From the NCBI RefSeq assembly GCF_900104515.1, contig NZ_FNJL01000006.1, positions 124,001-188,000 of the forward strand: 64,000 nt of DNA, read 5' to 3'. This DNA is from Paracidovorax cattleyae. Lineage in GTDB: Bacteria > Pseudomonadota > Gammaproteobacteria > Burkholderiales > Burkholderiaceae_C. The notes beneath the pieces were generated by a model. The model saw only the letters and a program-made list of their open reading frames with translations. It was not told where the DNA came from and did no database searches. A program made the position numbers and the translations under genes. Every line of letters starts with the position of its first letter. Within the stretch, counting starts at the first letter, position 1. This document shows, one piece after another, positions 17,508 to 27,235 of the stretch.

Positions 17508-19594
17508 CGGGCCGACTTCTTCAGTCGCGCTGCGCCGATCGCCACCATCACGGAATTGGCCACGTTCTCCGGCGTGAAGCCGAAGTGCCTGAACAGCACC
17601 GGGGCCGGGGCCGACTCGCCGAAGGTGTCGATGCCGACCACGGCGGCGCAGCCGTACTTCCACCAGCCGTCGGTCACGCCCATTTCCACGGCGATGCGCG
17701 GCACGCCGGCCGGCAGCACGCTGGTCTTGTATTTTGCGTCTTCGCGGTCGAAGGTGGTGGTGCTGGGCATGGAGACCACGCGCACGGCGATCTTCTTCTC
17801 GGCCAGCAGCTTCTGCGCGGCCAGGGCCAGCTGCACTTCGGAGCCGGTGGCGATGATGACCGCCTGGGCCTTTTTCTTGATGCCTGCGTCGGCCGGCTCG
17901 CTTAGCACGTAGGCGCCGCGCGAGATGTCGCCCAGGTCGCGCTTGGCCGCATAGGCGAGGTTCTGGCGCGACAGCAGCAGGGCGGTGGGACTGTTGCGGT
18001 TGGACAGGGCCACGCTCCAGGCCACGGCGGTCTCGGCCGTGTCGGCGGGGCGCCAGACGTCCAGGCCCGGGATCAGGCGCAGGCTGGCGGCATGCTCGAT
18101 CGACTGGTGGGTGGGGCCGTCCTCGCCCAGGCCGATGGAATCGTGCGTGAACACGTGCACCACGCGCAGCTTCATGAGCGCGGCCATGCGGATGGCGTTG
18201 CGGCTGTAGTCGCTGAACGTGAGGAAGGTGCCGCCGTAGGGGATGAAGCCGCCGTGTAGCGCGATGCCGTTCATGATCGCGGCCATGCCGAACTCGCGCA
18301 CGCCGTAGTTGATGTGGCGGCCGCCCAGCTTGGCGGTTTCCGCGCCGCCGGTGTTGACTTCCACCTGCACCACGTCGCCCTGCTCGTCGAAGCGCAGCGC
18401 GGGCGTGCTCTTGGTGTTGGTGAGGTTGGAGCCCGTCAGGTCGGCGCTGCCGCCGAGCAGCTCGGGCAGTGCGGCCGTGAACGCTTCCAGCGCGAGCTGG
18501 CTGGCCTTGCGGCTCGCCACGGTCTCGGCCTTGGTGTGGGCGTTCACCACGGTGTCCACCGCGGTCTGGGCGAAATGCTTGGGCAGGTCGCCCGCCATGC
18601 GGCGCAGGAATTCGGCGGCCAGCTCGGGGTACGCGGCGGCGTAGGCGTCGAAGCGCTGCTGCCAGTCGGACTCGGCCTGTGCGCCGGCGTCCTTGGCGTT
18701 CCAGTCGGCATACACCTCGGCCGGGATCTCGAACGGCACGTGGCTCCAGCCGATGGCGTTGCGCGTCAGCGTGATCTCGTCGGCGCCCAGCGGTTCGCCG
18801 TGGGCCTTGGAGGTGCCCGCGCGGTTGGGCGAGCCCTTGCCGATGGCGGTCTTGCAGACGATCAGGGTGGGCTTGTCGATGCTGGTCTTGGCGCTCTGCA
18901 CGGCGGCGGCCACGGCCTCCACGTCATGGCCGTCGACCGGGCCGATCACGTTCCAGCCGCTCGCGCGGAAGCGGCCCGGCGTGTCGTCCAGGAACCAGGG
19001 CGCGACCTGGCCGTCGATCGAGATGCCGTTGTCGTCGTAGAGCGCGATCAGCTTGCCCAGCTTCCAGGCGCCGGCCAGCGAGATCGCCTCCTGGCTGATG
19101 CCTTCCATGAGGCAGCCGTCGCCGAGGAACACGTAGGTGTGGTGGTCCACGATGGTGTGGTCCACGTCGCCGTTCTTGCGGTTGAACTCGCGGGCCAGCA
19201 GCTTCTCGGCCAGCGCGAAGCCCACGGCGTTGGTGATGCCCTGGCCCAGCGGGCCGGTGGTCGTCTCGACGCCGGGGGTGATGCCGTATTCGGGGTGGCC
19301 GGCCGTCTTGCTGTGCAGCTGGCGGAAGTTCTTCAGCTCTTCGATCGGCAGGTCGTAGCCCGTGAGGTGCAGCAGCGCGTACAGCAGCATGGAGCCGTGG
19401 CCGTTGGAGAGCACGAAGCGGTCGCGGTCGGCCCACTGCGGGTTGGCGGGGTTGTGGCGGAGGTGGCGGGACCACAGCGCGACGGCCATGTCGGCCATGC
19501 CCATCGGGGCGCCGGGATGGCCGGAATTGGCCTGTTGAACTGCATCCATTGCGAGTGCGCGGATCGCATTCGCCATCTGTTGAGAATTGGCCAT
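17504..19594 (-). CDS. tkt: transketolase
   Basis: This 696-residue thiamine-diphosphate enzyme of the pentose phosphate pathway moves two-carbon units between sugar phosphates. The N-terminal domain begins with the family pattern [34 protein letters not shown]. The cofactor motif [32 protein letters not shown] is complete (about 155-190). The central domain has [18 protein letters not shown] and [14 protein letters not shown] with the catalytic His. The length is slightly above the usual 660-680. It diverges from the S-adenosylmethionine decarboxylase gene. gap follows it on the same strand after two inserted unknown genes. Confidence 0.98.
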   Translation of the reverse strand: MANSQQMANAIRALAMDAVQQANSGHPGAPMGMADMAVALWSRHLRHNPANPQWADRDRFVLSNGHGSMLLYALLHLTGYDLPIEELKNFRQLHSKTAGHPEYGITPGVETTTGPLGQGITNAVGFALAEKLLAREFNRKNGDVDHTIVDHHTYVFLGDGCLMEGISQEAISLAGAWKLGKLIALYDDNGISIDGQVAPWFLDDTPGRFRASGWNVIGPVDGHDVEAVAAAVQSAKTSIDKPTLIVCKTAIGKGSPNRAGTSKAHGEPLGADEITLTRNAIGWSHVPFEIPAEVYADWNAKDAGAQAESDWQQRFDAYAAAYPELAAEFLRRMAGDLPKHFAQTAVDTVVNAHTKAETVASRKASQLALEAFTAALPELLGGSADLTGSNLTNTKSTPALRFDEQGDVVQVEVNTGGAETAKLGGRHINYGVREFGMAAIMNGIALHGGFIPYGGTFLTFSDYSRNAIRMAALMKLRVVHVFTHDSIGLGEDGPTHQSIEHAASLRLIPGLDVWRPADTAETAVAWSVALSNRNSPTALLLSRQNLAYAAKRDLGDISRGAYVLSEPADAGIKKKAQAVIIATGSEVQLALAAQKLLAEKKIAVRVVSMPSTTTFDREDAKYKTSVLPAGVPRIAVEMGVTDGWWKYGCAAVVGIDTFGESAPAPVLFRHFGFTPENVANSVMVAIGAARLKKSAR

Positions 19595-19700
19595 CAGGGG
19601 CGGCTCCGGAAGGGGCTGGGGAGGGGAAAACCGCGCATTTTACCGGGCCACCCCCGGCCTTGCCCACGGGAAGTCCGAGCCCTGCACTACAGTGCGGGCC

Positions 19701-20114
19701 ATGCAAGGCCTGCACCTCACCGCCGATCTCCATGGCTGCCGCTGCGCACGGCGCTGGCTGCTCGATGCCGATGCGCTGGGCGAAGCCTGCCTGCAGGCCG
19801 TGCGCGCCGCCGGCCTGCAGGCGGTGGGCCGGCTGTTCCATTCCTTCCCTGCCACCGCGCACGGGCCGGGCGGCGTCACCGCCACCGTGCTGCTGGCCGA
19901 GTCGCACCTGTGTATCCACACCTGGCCCGAGCAAGCCGCCGTCACGCTCGACGTGTACGTGTGCAATTTCGGTGCCGACCATTCCGCCCAGGCCCGGACG
20001 CTGCTGGACGCGTTGCTCGCCCTGTTCGAGCCCGCCGCGGTGCATCGGCACGCGCTGCACCGCGGAGCGGCCACCGATGATGATGGTGATGGCGCGCGGG
20101 CTTCCGCTCCATGA
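19701..20114 (+). CDS. speD: S-adenosylmethionine decarboxylase proenzyme, SpeH type
   Basis: This 137-residue short (class 1B) AdoMet decarboxylase makes the aminopropyl donor for spermidine. The self-cleavage site is intact: in LLAESHLCIHTWPE the Glu67-Ser68 bond would split and Ser68 become the pyruvoyl group. His73 and Cys88 (in VYVCNFGA) fit the proton donor roles, with the same spacing as in the Thermotoga enzyme. LHLTADLHGC starts the fold and sets the ATG. No spermidine synthase gene is adjacent. It precedes murU by 7 bases, so the two are probably co-transcribed. Confidence 0.88.
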   Translation: MQGLHLTADLHGCRCARRWLLDADALGEACLQAVRAAGLQAVGRLFHSFPATAHGPGGVTATVLLAESHLCIHTWPEQAAVTLDVYVCNFGADHSAQARTLLDALLALFEPAAVHRHALHRGAATDDDGDGARASAP

Positions 20115-20121
20115 TTCCTGC

Positions 20122-20922
20122 ATGATGCCTTTCTCGACCTCCACAGGCTCCTTTGCCTCCACTTCCCATGTGCAGCCCCCGGCCATGCTGCTGGCTGCCG
20201 GCCGGGGCGAGCGCATGCGCCCGCTGACCGACGCCACCCCGAAGCCGCTGCTTGCCGTGCGCGGTCGCCCGCTGCTGCAGTGGCACCTGGAGGCCCTGGC
20301 TGCGGCCGGCGTGCGCTCGGCCGTGGTCAATACGGCCTGGCTGGGCGAGCAGATCGGCGAGCGGCTTGGAGACCGGTTCACCGCAGGGGCGGGCACGGGG
20401 GGCTCCGCGGGCACCGGGGCGGTGGCGATCACCTATTCCCATGAGGGCCGCGACTTCGGCGGCGCGCTCGAGACGGCGGGCGGCATCGCACGGGCCCTGC
20501 CGCAGCTCGGTCAGGTCTTCTGGCTGGCGGCGGGCGATGTGTTCGCACCCGATTTCCGGTTCGCGGCAGAGGATGCGGCGGCCTTCACGGCCGGCGACGC
20601 GCTGGCCCACCTGTGGCTGGTGCCCAATCCACCGCACCATCCGCGCGGGGATTTCGGCCTTGCGCCCGATGGCCGAGCGCTCGACCTGCCGGCGCACGAT
20701 CCCGGGCCGCGCTACACCTACAGCACGCTCGCGTTGCTACGGGCGGAACTCTTTGCCGAGCCCTGGTGCGACATCCCCGCTGGCAACCCCGGCGGCGTGG
20801 CCGCGCCGCTCGCGCCGCTGCTGCGCCGGGCGATGGCACAGGGGCGCGTCACGGCGTCGCTCTACACCGGGCGGTGGACCGACGTGGGGACGCCGGAGCG
20901 GCTCGCGGAACTCAACCGCTGA
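20122..20922 (+). CDS. murU: sugar nucleotidyltransferase, MurU-like
   Basis: This 266-residue nucleotidyltransferase has the pyrophosphorylase signature LLAAGRGERMRPLTDATPKPLL (about 22-43), AAGDVFAPDF (metal-binding Asp) and GRWTDVGTPERLAELN at the end. It resembles MurU, which makes UDP-MurNAc from MurNAc 1-phosphate in cell-wall recycling. The usual kinase partner AmgK is not seen next to it. The start is taken at 20122 of a double ATG; 20185 is another in-frame ATG just before the signature. Specificity for MurNAc is inferred from family resemblance and the pepP neighbour seen in related genomes. Confidence 0.75.
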   Translation: MMPFSTSTGSFASTSHVQPPAMLLAAGRGERMRPLTDATPKPLLAVRGRPLLQWHLEALAAAGVRSAVVNTAWLGEQIGERLGDRFTAGAGTGGSAGTGAVAITYSHEGRDFGGALETAGGIARALPQLGQVFWLAAGDVFAPDFRFAAEDAAAFTAGDALAHLWLVPNPPHHPRGDFGLAPDGRALDLPAHDPGPRYTYSTLALLRAELFAEPWCDIPAGNPGGVAAPLAPLLRRAMAQGRVTASLYTGRWTDVGTPERLAELNR

Positions 20923-21048
20923 GCGCCCTTGGCGCGGCGCCGCGGCCGTGTCGGTGGTAGAACCCTGGTCTGTGCGAAGCCATGTGGAACGCTGCCCCGC
21001 ATCCGCTGGCATTTTCCGATCCGCATCCAGAACCAGGCATACCGACCG

Positions 21049-22440
21049 ATGACCGCCCTTTCCTCCCCCCATGCACGCCGCCGCGCCCACCTCGCCTCCC
21101 TGCTGGGTGAGGGCGGCATCGCCATCATCCCCACGGCGCCCGAGCACCTGCGCAACCGCGATACCGATTACCTCTACCGGCACGACAGCTACTTCTACTA
21201 CCTGACCGGATTCACGGAACCCCAGGCGTGGCTGGTGCTCACCGCGGAAGGGCGCTCCACGCTCTTCTGCCAGCCCAAGGACCTGGAGCGCGAAATCTGG
21301 GACGGCTACCGCCTGGGCCCCGACGCGGCCGTGGAGGCTCTGGGCGTGGATGCCGCCCATCCGGCCACGCAGCTGGAGGTGCTGCTGCCGCGGCTGCTGG
21401 AGAACCGCGACCGGGTGTGGTTCCCGTTCGCCACGCACGAGGGCCTGGCCGCGCGCGTGGAGGGCTGGCTGCAGAAGGTGCGGGCCCGCGTGCGTTTCGG
21501 CGCGCTGTGCCCGGCGCAGCAGGGCGATCTCTGCACGCTGCTCGACGAGATGCGGCTCGTGAAGGATGCGCACGAGCAGGACGTGATGCGCCGGGCCGCC
21601 CTCATCAGCGCAGGCGCCCACGTCCGCGCCATGCAGTGCAGCGCACGCATGCTGCGTGCCGGCGAGGACGTGCGCGAGTACCACCTCGACGCCGAGCTGC
21701 TGCACGAATTCCGCCGCCACGGTTCGCAGGCGGTGGCGTACAACTCCATCGTCGCGGCCGGCGCCAACGCCTGCGTGCTGCACTACCGTGCCGATGCGGC
21801 ACCCGTGCGGGCGGGAGAACTGGTGCTGATCGATGCGGGCTGCGAGCTCGACGGCTACGCCAGCGACATCACGCGCACCTTCCCGGCCGATGGCCGCTTC
21901 ACGGGGCCGCAGCGCGACGTGTACGACCTCGTGCTCGCGAGCCAGCATGCGGCCGTGGCCGCCACCAAGGCGGGCGCGCGCTTCAACGACCCGCACGATG
22001 CCACCGTGGCGGTGCTGGCGCAGGGCCTGCTGGACCTGGGGTTGCTCGACAAGGGCAAGTTCGGCTCGGCGCAGGACGTGATCGAGCAGCGCGCGTATTT
22101 CCCGTTCTACATGCACCGCACGGGCCACTGGCTGGGCATGGACGTGCACGATTGCGGCAGCTACGTGGAGCCGTCGGAAGTGGGCGACAGCAGCGAGCGC
22201 CGCGACCCGCTGTCGGGCGAGACCATCACCAACCGCCCCAGCCGCATCCTGCGCCCGGGCATGGTGCTGACCATCGAGCCAGGGCTCTACATCCGGCCGG
22301 CGCCCGGAGTGCCCGAGGCGTTCCACCACATCGGCATACGCATCGAAGACGATGCGATCGTGACCGAGCAAGGCTGCGAGCTGATCACGCGCGATGTGCC
22401 GGTGGAGGCGGGCGAGATCGAGGCGTTGATGCGCGGCTGA
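21049..22440 (+). CDS. pepP: Xaa-Pro aminopeptidase P
   Basis: This 463-residue M24 metallopeptidase removes N-terminal residues before proline. The N-terminal creatinase-like domain carries RNRDTDYLYRHDSYFYYLTGF, typical of PepP. The di-manganese ligands are visible as VLIDAGCELDGYASDITRTF (two Asp), HRTGHWLGMDVHD (His), TIEPGLYI (Glu) and HIGIRIEDD (Glu). The ATG at 21049 is chosen because family similarity starts there; an upstream in-frame start would add a non-conserved leader. It follows murU by 126 bases and ends 63 bases before the convergent EF-hand gene. Confidence 0.95.
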   Translation: MTALSSPHARRRAHLASLLGEGGIAIIPTAPEHLRNRDTDYLYRHDSYFYYLTGFTEPQAWLVLTAEGRSTLFCQPKDLEREIWDGYRLGPDAAVEALGVDAAHPATQLEVLLPRLLENRDRVWFPFATHEGLAARVEGWLQKVRARVRFGALCPAQQGDLCTLLDEMRLVKDAHEQDVMRRAALISAGAHVRAMQCSARMLRAGEDVREYHLDAELLHEFRRHGSQAVAYNSIVAAGANACVLHYRADAAPVRAGELVLIDAGCELDGYASDITRTFPADGRFTGPQRDVYDLVLASQHAAVAATKAGARFNDPHDATVAVLAQGLLDLGLLDKGKFGSAQDVIEQRAYFPFYMHRTGHWLGMDVHDCGSYVEPSEVGDSSERRDPLSGETITNRPSRILRPGMVLTIEPGLYIRPAPGVPEAFHHIGIRIEDDAIVTEQGCELITRDVPVEAGEIEALMRG

Positions 22441-22503
22441 TTGCCATGGATCCGGAAGCGCCCGGACCTGCGCCCGCGCCAGGCGCGGGGGGCCGGGGCG
22501 GGC

Positions 22504-23013
22504 TCATGGCTTCTTCGCGTCGGCTGCGTCCACCACACCGTCGCCGTTGGTATCCGCGTTCTGAAAGGTGCGGTCGGCAATGGCCTGCTCTTCGTCCGCG
22601 GTCAGGCGGCCGTCCTTGTTCCTGTCCAGGATGCCGAAGCGCACGTGCGCCTGCCTGATGGCATTCGCGTAGGCGTCGTCAGGCGGGCGCTGCTTGCCGG
22701 CGTACTGCTGCTGGAGGCGGCCCTGGAATTCGGCCACGTACTCTGCCTCGCTCAGCCAGCCGTTGCCATTGGTGTCGGCCGCCGTGTAGCGCTGCTTGCG
22801 CACCGCGTCGTATTCGGCGCGGGTCACCCTGCCGTCGTTGTCGGCGTCGTACCCGCCGATGAAGGCGGCGTTTCCGTGGCCGCCCGCGGGGCGCGGAGGG
22901 GCCATGCGCTCGGGCGCGGAGGGGGCGGCGGCGCAGGCGCAGAGCAGGGCGGCGGCGGCCGCGGCGGCAGCCAGTCGGCCCGGACGGGCAGGCAGGAGGT
23001 GGGGGTGCGTCAT
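22504..23013 (-). CDS. EF-hand calcium-binding lipoprotein
   Basis: This 169-residue exported protein has an alanine-rich signal peptide and possible lipobox LLCAC. Four EF-hand loops follow: DADNDGRVTRAE, DTNGNGWLSEAE, DRNKDGRLTADE and DTNGDGVVDAAD, each with acidic or amide residues at the calcium positions. AAGGAC precedes the ATG. It starts 59 bases after the TonB receptor on the same strand, so it is likely in the same iron-regulated transcript, an uncommon pairing. It may be a periplasmic or outer-membrane calcium sensor; the role is unknown. Confidence 0.85.
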   Translation of the reverse strand: MTHPHLLPARPGRLAAAAAAAALLCACAAAPSAPERMAPPRPAGGHGNAAFIGGYDADNDGRVTRAEYDAVRKQRYTAADTNGNGWLSEAEYVAEFQGRLQQQYAGKQRPPDDAYANAIRQAHVRFGILDRNKDGRLTADEEQAIADRTFQNADTNGDGVVDAADAKKP

Positions 23014-23072
23014 GGAAGGTGTCCTTGCGGTCGAGGTACGGTGGAGAAAAAGGACCGAAGCGGTGCGGGCCG

Positions 23073-25490
23073 TCAAAAAGCGATGGACATCGACACCGCC
23101 ACGGTGCGTCCGGCACTGGTCAGCAACTCGATGTCGCGCCGGTCGCGGACCAGCGCGGGCTGCAGGCTGCGGGCGCTGGCATAGTCCCAGTAGCGCTTGT
23201 CGCCCAGGTTGTAGATGCCGGCCTGCAGGCGCACGCCCGGCTGAACCTGCCAGTAGCCGCTCAGGTCGAACGTGGCGTAGCCGGGCACTCGGAAGAGTGA
23301 GGTGGTGGCGTCCGCCAGTGTTGCGCCGGGGTTGTTGGTGAAACTGTCGCGGTTGGTGGCCTCGGCCTGCTTGCCGGCGACGAAGGTGCCGGTGAGGTTC
23401 ATGCCCCAGCGGCGCATGGGTGCGTCGTAGCCCACGCCGATGATGGCCTTGCGCGGCAGCACGGAGTCGAGGCCGACCTTGCGGTCGCCCGCGTAGTTCG
23501 ACCGGGACGTGCCCCGGCTCAAGCCCAGCGCCCAGGTCGTGTACAGCCCCTGGGCGGAGGGGCTCCACTGGCCGTGCTCCAGCCGTGCGCTGAGCTCGAA
23601 CCCGTAGATCGTGGCCTCATCGCGGTTCTCGGCCTGGTAGATGGTGCCGATGTGGGCCGGCACGTTGGTGAACAGGCCCGGTGCGCTGGCACGCGTGTAG
23701 CGTGTGTAGGCGATGAAGTCGCTGTAGCGGGTGTAGAACAGCGCGCTGTGGAGCGCCACGCCCGGGGCGGGGTGACCGGTCAAGCCGACTTCGAAGGCGT
23801 TGCTCGACTCTTCCTTCAGGTCGCGGTTGCCCACGAGGGCGTACTGGTTGCCCGTGGCGTAGTTGCTCGCCATGTTCCAGGAGCCGAAGATCTCGCCGGG
23901 CGAGGGGGCCCGTCCGCCGCGCTTGTACTGCGCATAGCTGCGCAGGCGCGGCGTGAGGTCGTAGGTGACGGCCAGGCTCGGGCTGACGATGGTGGTGGCC
24001 GGCGGGCTGCCGTAGAGCCGCTGCACGTCCTGCTCGGTGAGCACGCCGCCGACGAAGTTGGACAGGTCGCGCGTCCTGATCTTCACGCGGTCCACGCGCA
24101 GGGCGGGGATCACGGCCAGCCGCCTGCCGCCAGCGTCGGCAACGATCTCGTCCTGCACGAAAGCGCCCACGCGGCGGGTGGTGGTGTCGGGTTGGGGCTT
24201 CATGTAATCCTGCGGATAGGTGACGCTCCATGGGCGGTCCACGTCCTGCGTGGAGACGTTGGCGCCGAAGCTCAGCTCGTGGCGCCCGATGCGCTTGCCG
24301 GCCGTGGTGGACAAACCCCAGGTGCGCGTCTGGTTCTCGGACAGGTTGCTCCCGGTGGCGCCAGTGGCCAGCGTGGTGGTGTCGGTCACATCCCGGGTGG
24401 CCGTGTCCTGGTGGAACAGGCGCGTCTCCGCCTGGTCGATCCAGGCGTCTCGCGGTGCCCACTGGTGCGTGAGCTGCAGCGTGTTGCGCTCTGTGTCGCT
24501 GGCCTGGCGGGACGCCTCGGAGAGGGCCGTGCCGGCGTTGTTCCAGCCATGGAAGAAGGTGTCGTTCTTGCGGCGGTACAGGTCGGCGGACAGCTCCAGA
24601 CGGTGGCTGCCGTCCACCCGCAGGCCGCCCTTGAGCAGCATCGCGTCGGAGTGCCAGTCGTTGGGATAGCTGTCCACGATGGGGCTGTGGTTGCGGCTGG
24701 CGTGGCCGTCGCGGCGGGAGTAGGCGATGAGCCCGTCGGCATCGCCGCGGCGCAGCGCACCGGTGAAACTCTCGTTCCACGACCGGTCGGCGGAGTCGTA
24801 GCCGATCCTGGCGCCCAGGTACGAGGGCTTGTCGTCGCGCAGGTAATCGCTGGCCGCCTTGGTGCGGAAGCTCACCGCACCGCCGATGCCGCCGGCCGTG
24901 CGCCGTGCCGGTGTGGTGCCCGACAGGATCTGTGCGGACGAGAACATCTCGGGGTCGATGAAGTCGCGCCCGGCGCCGAAAGTGTTGACACCCGTGCGAC
25001 TCACATAGGGGCGCGTGGTGGCGTCGGGCAGCTCCACGCCGTCCACGTCCAGACCGACGCGGTTGCCCTCGATGCCGCGGATGTTGTAGCCCGTGGTGCC
25101 GGACCGGTCGAAGCTGCTGCGGTTGCGGCTGGTGCCGGCCACCGTGCCGGGCGCGGCGACCAGCGGCTGGTTGCGCACGACATCCTTGATGCCATTCGCC
25201 CGCTCCAGCGCATCGCCCTCGACCGTGGTGACGGTGCCGGGCTGGCGCTCGGCCTCTCCCACGACGTCCACCTGCGGCAACTGTGCGACCTGTGCCACCG
25301 CAGCTTTTTCGGCGGCGGGTGCCTGGGCCCATGAGGGCGAGCCCAGCACGGCAAGGCAGGCGGCCCACGCAGCGGGCCGCAGGGGCTGTGGACGGGGGAA
25401 AGGAGCGGCTGCCGGAAGTGCGGCGGGCAGAGGGTGCAGACGGTGGACCATGGGCGTGTCGAAAGGGTTGTCTGCTGGATACCCCTGCAC
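23073..25490 (-). CDS. TonB-dependent haemoglobin/transferrin/lactoferrin-type receptor
   Basis: This 805-residue outer-membrane receptor has a signal peptide (ending PSWAQA), a TonB-box region, and a plug domain with ANGIKDVVRNQPLVAAPGT and YNIRGIEGNRVGLDVDGVELPD, which is the mark of the haemoglobin-type receptors (TIGR01786). A 22-strand barrel follows, ending SMSIAF with terminal Phe; NLGDKRYWDYASAR is typical of haem/haemoglobin receptors. It would import haem or protein-bound iron with energy from TonB-ExbB-ExbD. A strong Fur box lies 73 bases upstream. An alternative start is ATG at 25451. The exact ligand is not certain; no haem-transport genes are adjacent. Confidence 0.9.
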   Translation of the reverse strand: MQGYPADNPFDTPMVHRLHPLPAALPAAAPFPRPQPLRPAAWAACLAVLGSPSWAQAPAAEKAAVAQVAQLPQVDVVGEAERQPGTVTTVEGDALERANGIKDVVRNQPLVAAPGTVAGTSRNRSSFDRSGTTGYNIRGIEGNRVGLDVDGVELPDATTRPYVSRTGVNTFGAGRDFIDPEMFSSAQILSGTTPARRTAGGIGGAVSFRTKAASDYLRDDKPSYLGARIGYDSADRSWNESFTGALRRGDADGLIAYSRRDGHASRNHSPIVDSYPNDWHSDAMLLKGGLRVDGSHRLELSADLYRRKNDTFFHGWNNAGTALSEASRQASDTERNTLQLTHQWAPRDAWIDQAETRLFHQDTATRDVTDTTTLATGATGSNLSENQTRTWGLSTTAGKRIGRHELSFGANVSTQDVDRPWSVTYPQDYMKPQPDTTTRRVGAFVQDEIVADAGGRRLAVIPALRVDRVKIRTRDLSNFVGGVLTEQDVQRLYGSPPATTIVSPSLAVTYDLTPRLRSYAQYKRGGRAPSPGEIFGSWNMASNYATGNQYALVGNRDLKEESSNAFEVGLTGHPAPGVALHSALFYTRYSDFIAYTRYTRASAPGLFTNVPAHIGTIYQAENRDEATIYGFELSARLEHGQWSPSAQGLYTTWALGLSRGTSRSNYAGDRKVGLDSVLPRKAIIGVGYDAPMRRWGMNLTGTFVAGKQAEATNRDSFTNNPGATLADATTSLFRVPGYATFDLSGYWQVQPGVRLQAGIYNLGDKRYWDYASARSLQPALVRDRRDIELLTSAGRTVAVSMSIAF

Positions 25491-25562
25491 TGCGACGGCG
25501 CGGCGGCCCCGGTCGGCAGCGCCATGCCGGGTTGGTTCTCTGGCTCACCTGCCGATTGTGAT

Positions 25563-25581
25563 GAGAATGAGAACAATTCTC
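25563..25581 (-). promoter_or_regulatory. Fur box upstream of the TonB receptor
   Basis: The 19 bases match the Fur consensus GATAATGATAATCATTATC at 14 positions and contain the inverted repeat TGAGAA-CAA-TTCTCA. They lie 73 bases upstream of the receptor start, in the 308-base divergent region between the receptor and pyk. Repression by Fur (gene at 51413) under iron-replete conditions is inferred. Confidence 0.85.
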
Positions 25582-25727
25582 AATAATACCTTTGCAAAAA
25601 TCCGGGTCATGGTTCAGGCCGGTGGCACCCATGCCCGCCCGCTCCGGTCCCGCCCGGTGGGAGTGGATGGCCTTCAACGCCTGGCCGGTTGCAGCGGACA
25701 AGGCCCTGGCACGGGGCCCTCCTCGCG

Positions 25728-25740
25728 GTAACCGGTTTTC
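25728..25740. promoter_or_regulatory. AACCGGTT-centred palindrome upstream of pyk
   Basis: GTAACCGGTTTTC has the self-complementary core AACCGGTT, as in LacI-family operators with a central CG. It lies 59-71 bases before the pyk start. A similar CGGTTAC element is repeated upstream of fba. The regulator is unknown; the site is an inference. The pyk start itself has the Shine-Dalgarno AGGAGA at 25785-25790. Confidence 0.35.
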
Positions 25741-25798
25741 ATGCAAAATTGAAACCCGATTACATTCCGTTCGCCCATCCCTATAGGAGACAACCCCC

Positions 25799-27235
25799 AT
25801 GCGCATCCGCCGAGCCACCAAGATCGTCGCCACCCTGGGGCCCGCGTCGAGCGATCCGGTCCTGCTGGAGCGCATGATCGCCATGGGCGTGAACGTGGTG
25901 CGGCTCAACTTCAGCCACGGCACGGCGCAGGACCACATCGACCGGGCGGAGAAAGTGCGGGCGGCGGCCCAGCGCGCCGGCCGCGAAGTGGCGATCATGG
26001 CGGACCTGCAGGGCCCCAAGATCCGCGTGGGCAGGTTCGCCGAGGGCAAGGTGTGGCTGGAGCCCGGCGCGGCCTTCGTGCTCGATGCATCGCGCATCGA
26101 GCTGGGCGACGGGGCCGGCGTGGGCCTGGACTACAAGGAGCTGCCCCGCGACGTGAAGCCCGGCGACATCCTGCTGCTCAACGACGGGCTCATCGTGCTC
26201 AACGTGAACGCGGTGCGCGGCGAACAGGTCCACACCACCGTGCGCGTGGGCGGAGAGCTGTCGAACAACAAGGGCATCAACAAGCAGGGCGGGGGCCTCA
26301 CGGCGCCGGCACTCACGGGCAAGGACATGGAGGACATCAAGACCGCCATGAGCTTCCAGGCCGACTACGTGGCCGTCAGCTTCCCCAAGAACGCCACCGA
26401 CATGGAAATGGCGCGCCAGCTCTGCAACGTGGCCGCTGCCGAATTCCGCCACAAGCCGGGCCTGATCGCGAAGATCGAGCGTGCCGAGGCGGTGCCGCGG
26501 CTGGAGGAGATACTGCGCGTGTCCGACGGCATCATGGTCGCGCGCGGCGACCTGGCCGTGGAGGTGGGCAATGCCGCCGTGCCCGCGCTGCAGAAGAAGA
26601 TGATCCGCATGGCGCGCGACATGGACAAGGTCGTCATCACCGCCACGCAGATGATGGAGAGCATGATCACCAACCCGGTGCCCACGCGTGCCGAAGTGAG
26701 CGACGTGGCCAACGCGGTGCTCGATGGCACCGATGCGGTGATGCTCAGCGCCGAGACGGCCGCCGGCCGCTATCCGCTGGAGACGGTGGAAGAGATGGCC
26801 AAGATCTGCGCGGCCGCCGAGGCCGCCGAGGACCCCGAGCGCGATTCGGATTTCACGGGCCAGACGCTGGGCCGCATCGACCAGTCCATCGCCATGGGCG
26901 CGCTCTTCACCGCCCACCACCTCGGCGCCAAGGCCCTCGTGGCCCTGACGGACAGCGGCTCCACGGCGCTCTGGATGAGCCGCCACCGCATCCACATCCC
27001 GATCTACGCACTCACCCCCAAGGTGGCCACCCAGCGCAAGATGGCCATGTACCGCAACGTGCGGCCCCTGCTCATGGATACCAGCGTGGACCGCGACACG
27101 GCGCTGGAACAGGCCGAGGGCCACCTCAAGAGCCGCAACATCGTGCAGCAGGGCGACCTTTACGTGATCACCTGCGGAGAGCCGATGGGCGCACCCGGCG
27201 GAACCAATATGCTGAAGATCTGCCGCGCCGGCTGA
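25799..27235 (+). CDS. pyk: pyruvate kinase
   Basis: This 478-residue pyruvate kinase makes pyruvate and ATP from phosphoenolpyruvate and ADP. RRATKIVATLGPASSDP and VRLNFSHG start the barrel. MADLQGPKIRVG, then GLIAKIERAEAV with the catalytic Lys, and ATQMMESMITNPVPTRAEVSDVANAVLDGTDAVMLSAETAAGRYP form the active site. The C-terminal domain (about 350-478) is present and carries the usual allosteric fold. AGGAGA precedes the ATG. The 3' end overlaps the convergent PAP2 gene by 68 bases, so no separate terminator is visible. Confidence 0.98.
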   Translation: MRIRRATKIVATLGPASSDPVLLERMIAMGVNVVRLNFSHGTAQDHIDRAEKVRAAAQRAGREVAIMADLQGPKIRVGRFAEGKVWLEPGAAFVLDASRIELGDGAGVGLDYKELPRDVKPGDILLLNDGLIVLNVNAVRGEQVHTTVRVGGELSNNKGINKQGGGLTAPALTGKDMEDIKTAMSFQADYVAVSFPKNATDMEMARQLCNVAAAEFRHKPGLIAKIERAEAVPRLEEILRVSDGIMVARGDLAVEVGNAAVPALQKKMIRMARDMDKVVITATQMMESMITNPVPTRAEVSDVANAVLDGTDAVMLSAETAAGRYPLETVEEMAKICAAAEAAEDPERDSDFTGQTLGRIDQSIAMGALFTAHHLGAKALVALTDSGSTALWMSRHRIHIPIYALTPKVATQRKMAMYRNVRPLLMDTSVDRDTALEQAEGHLKSRNIVQQGDLYVITCGEPMGAPGGTNMLKICRAG

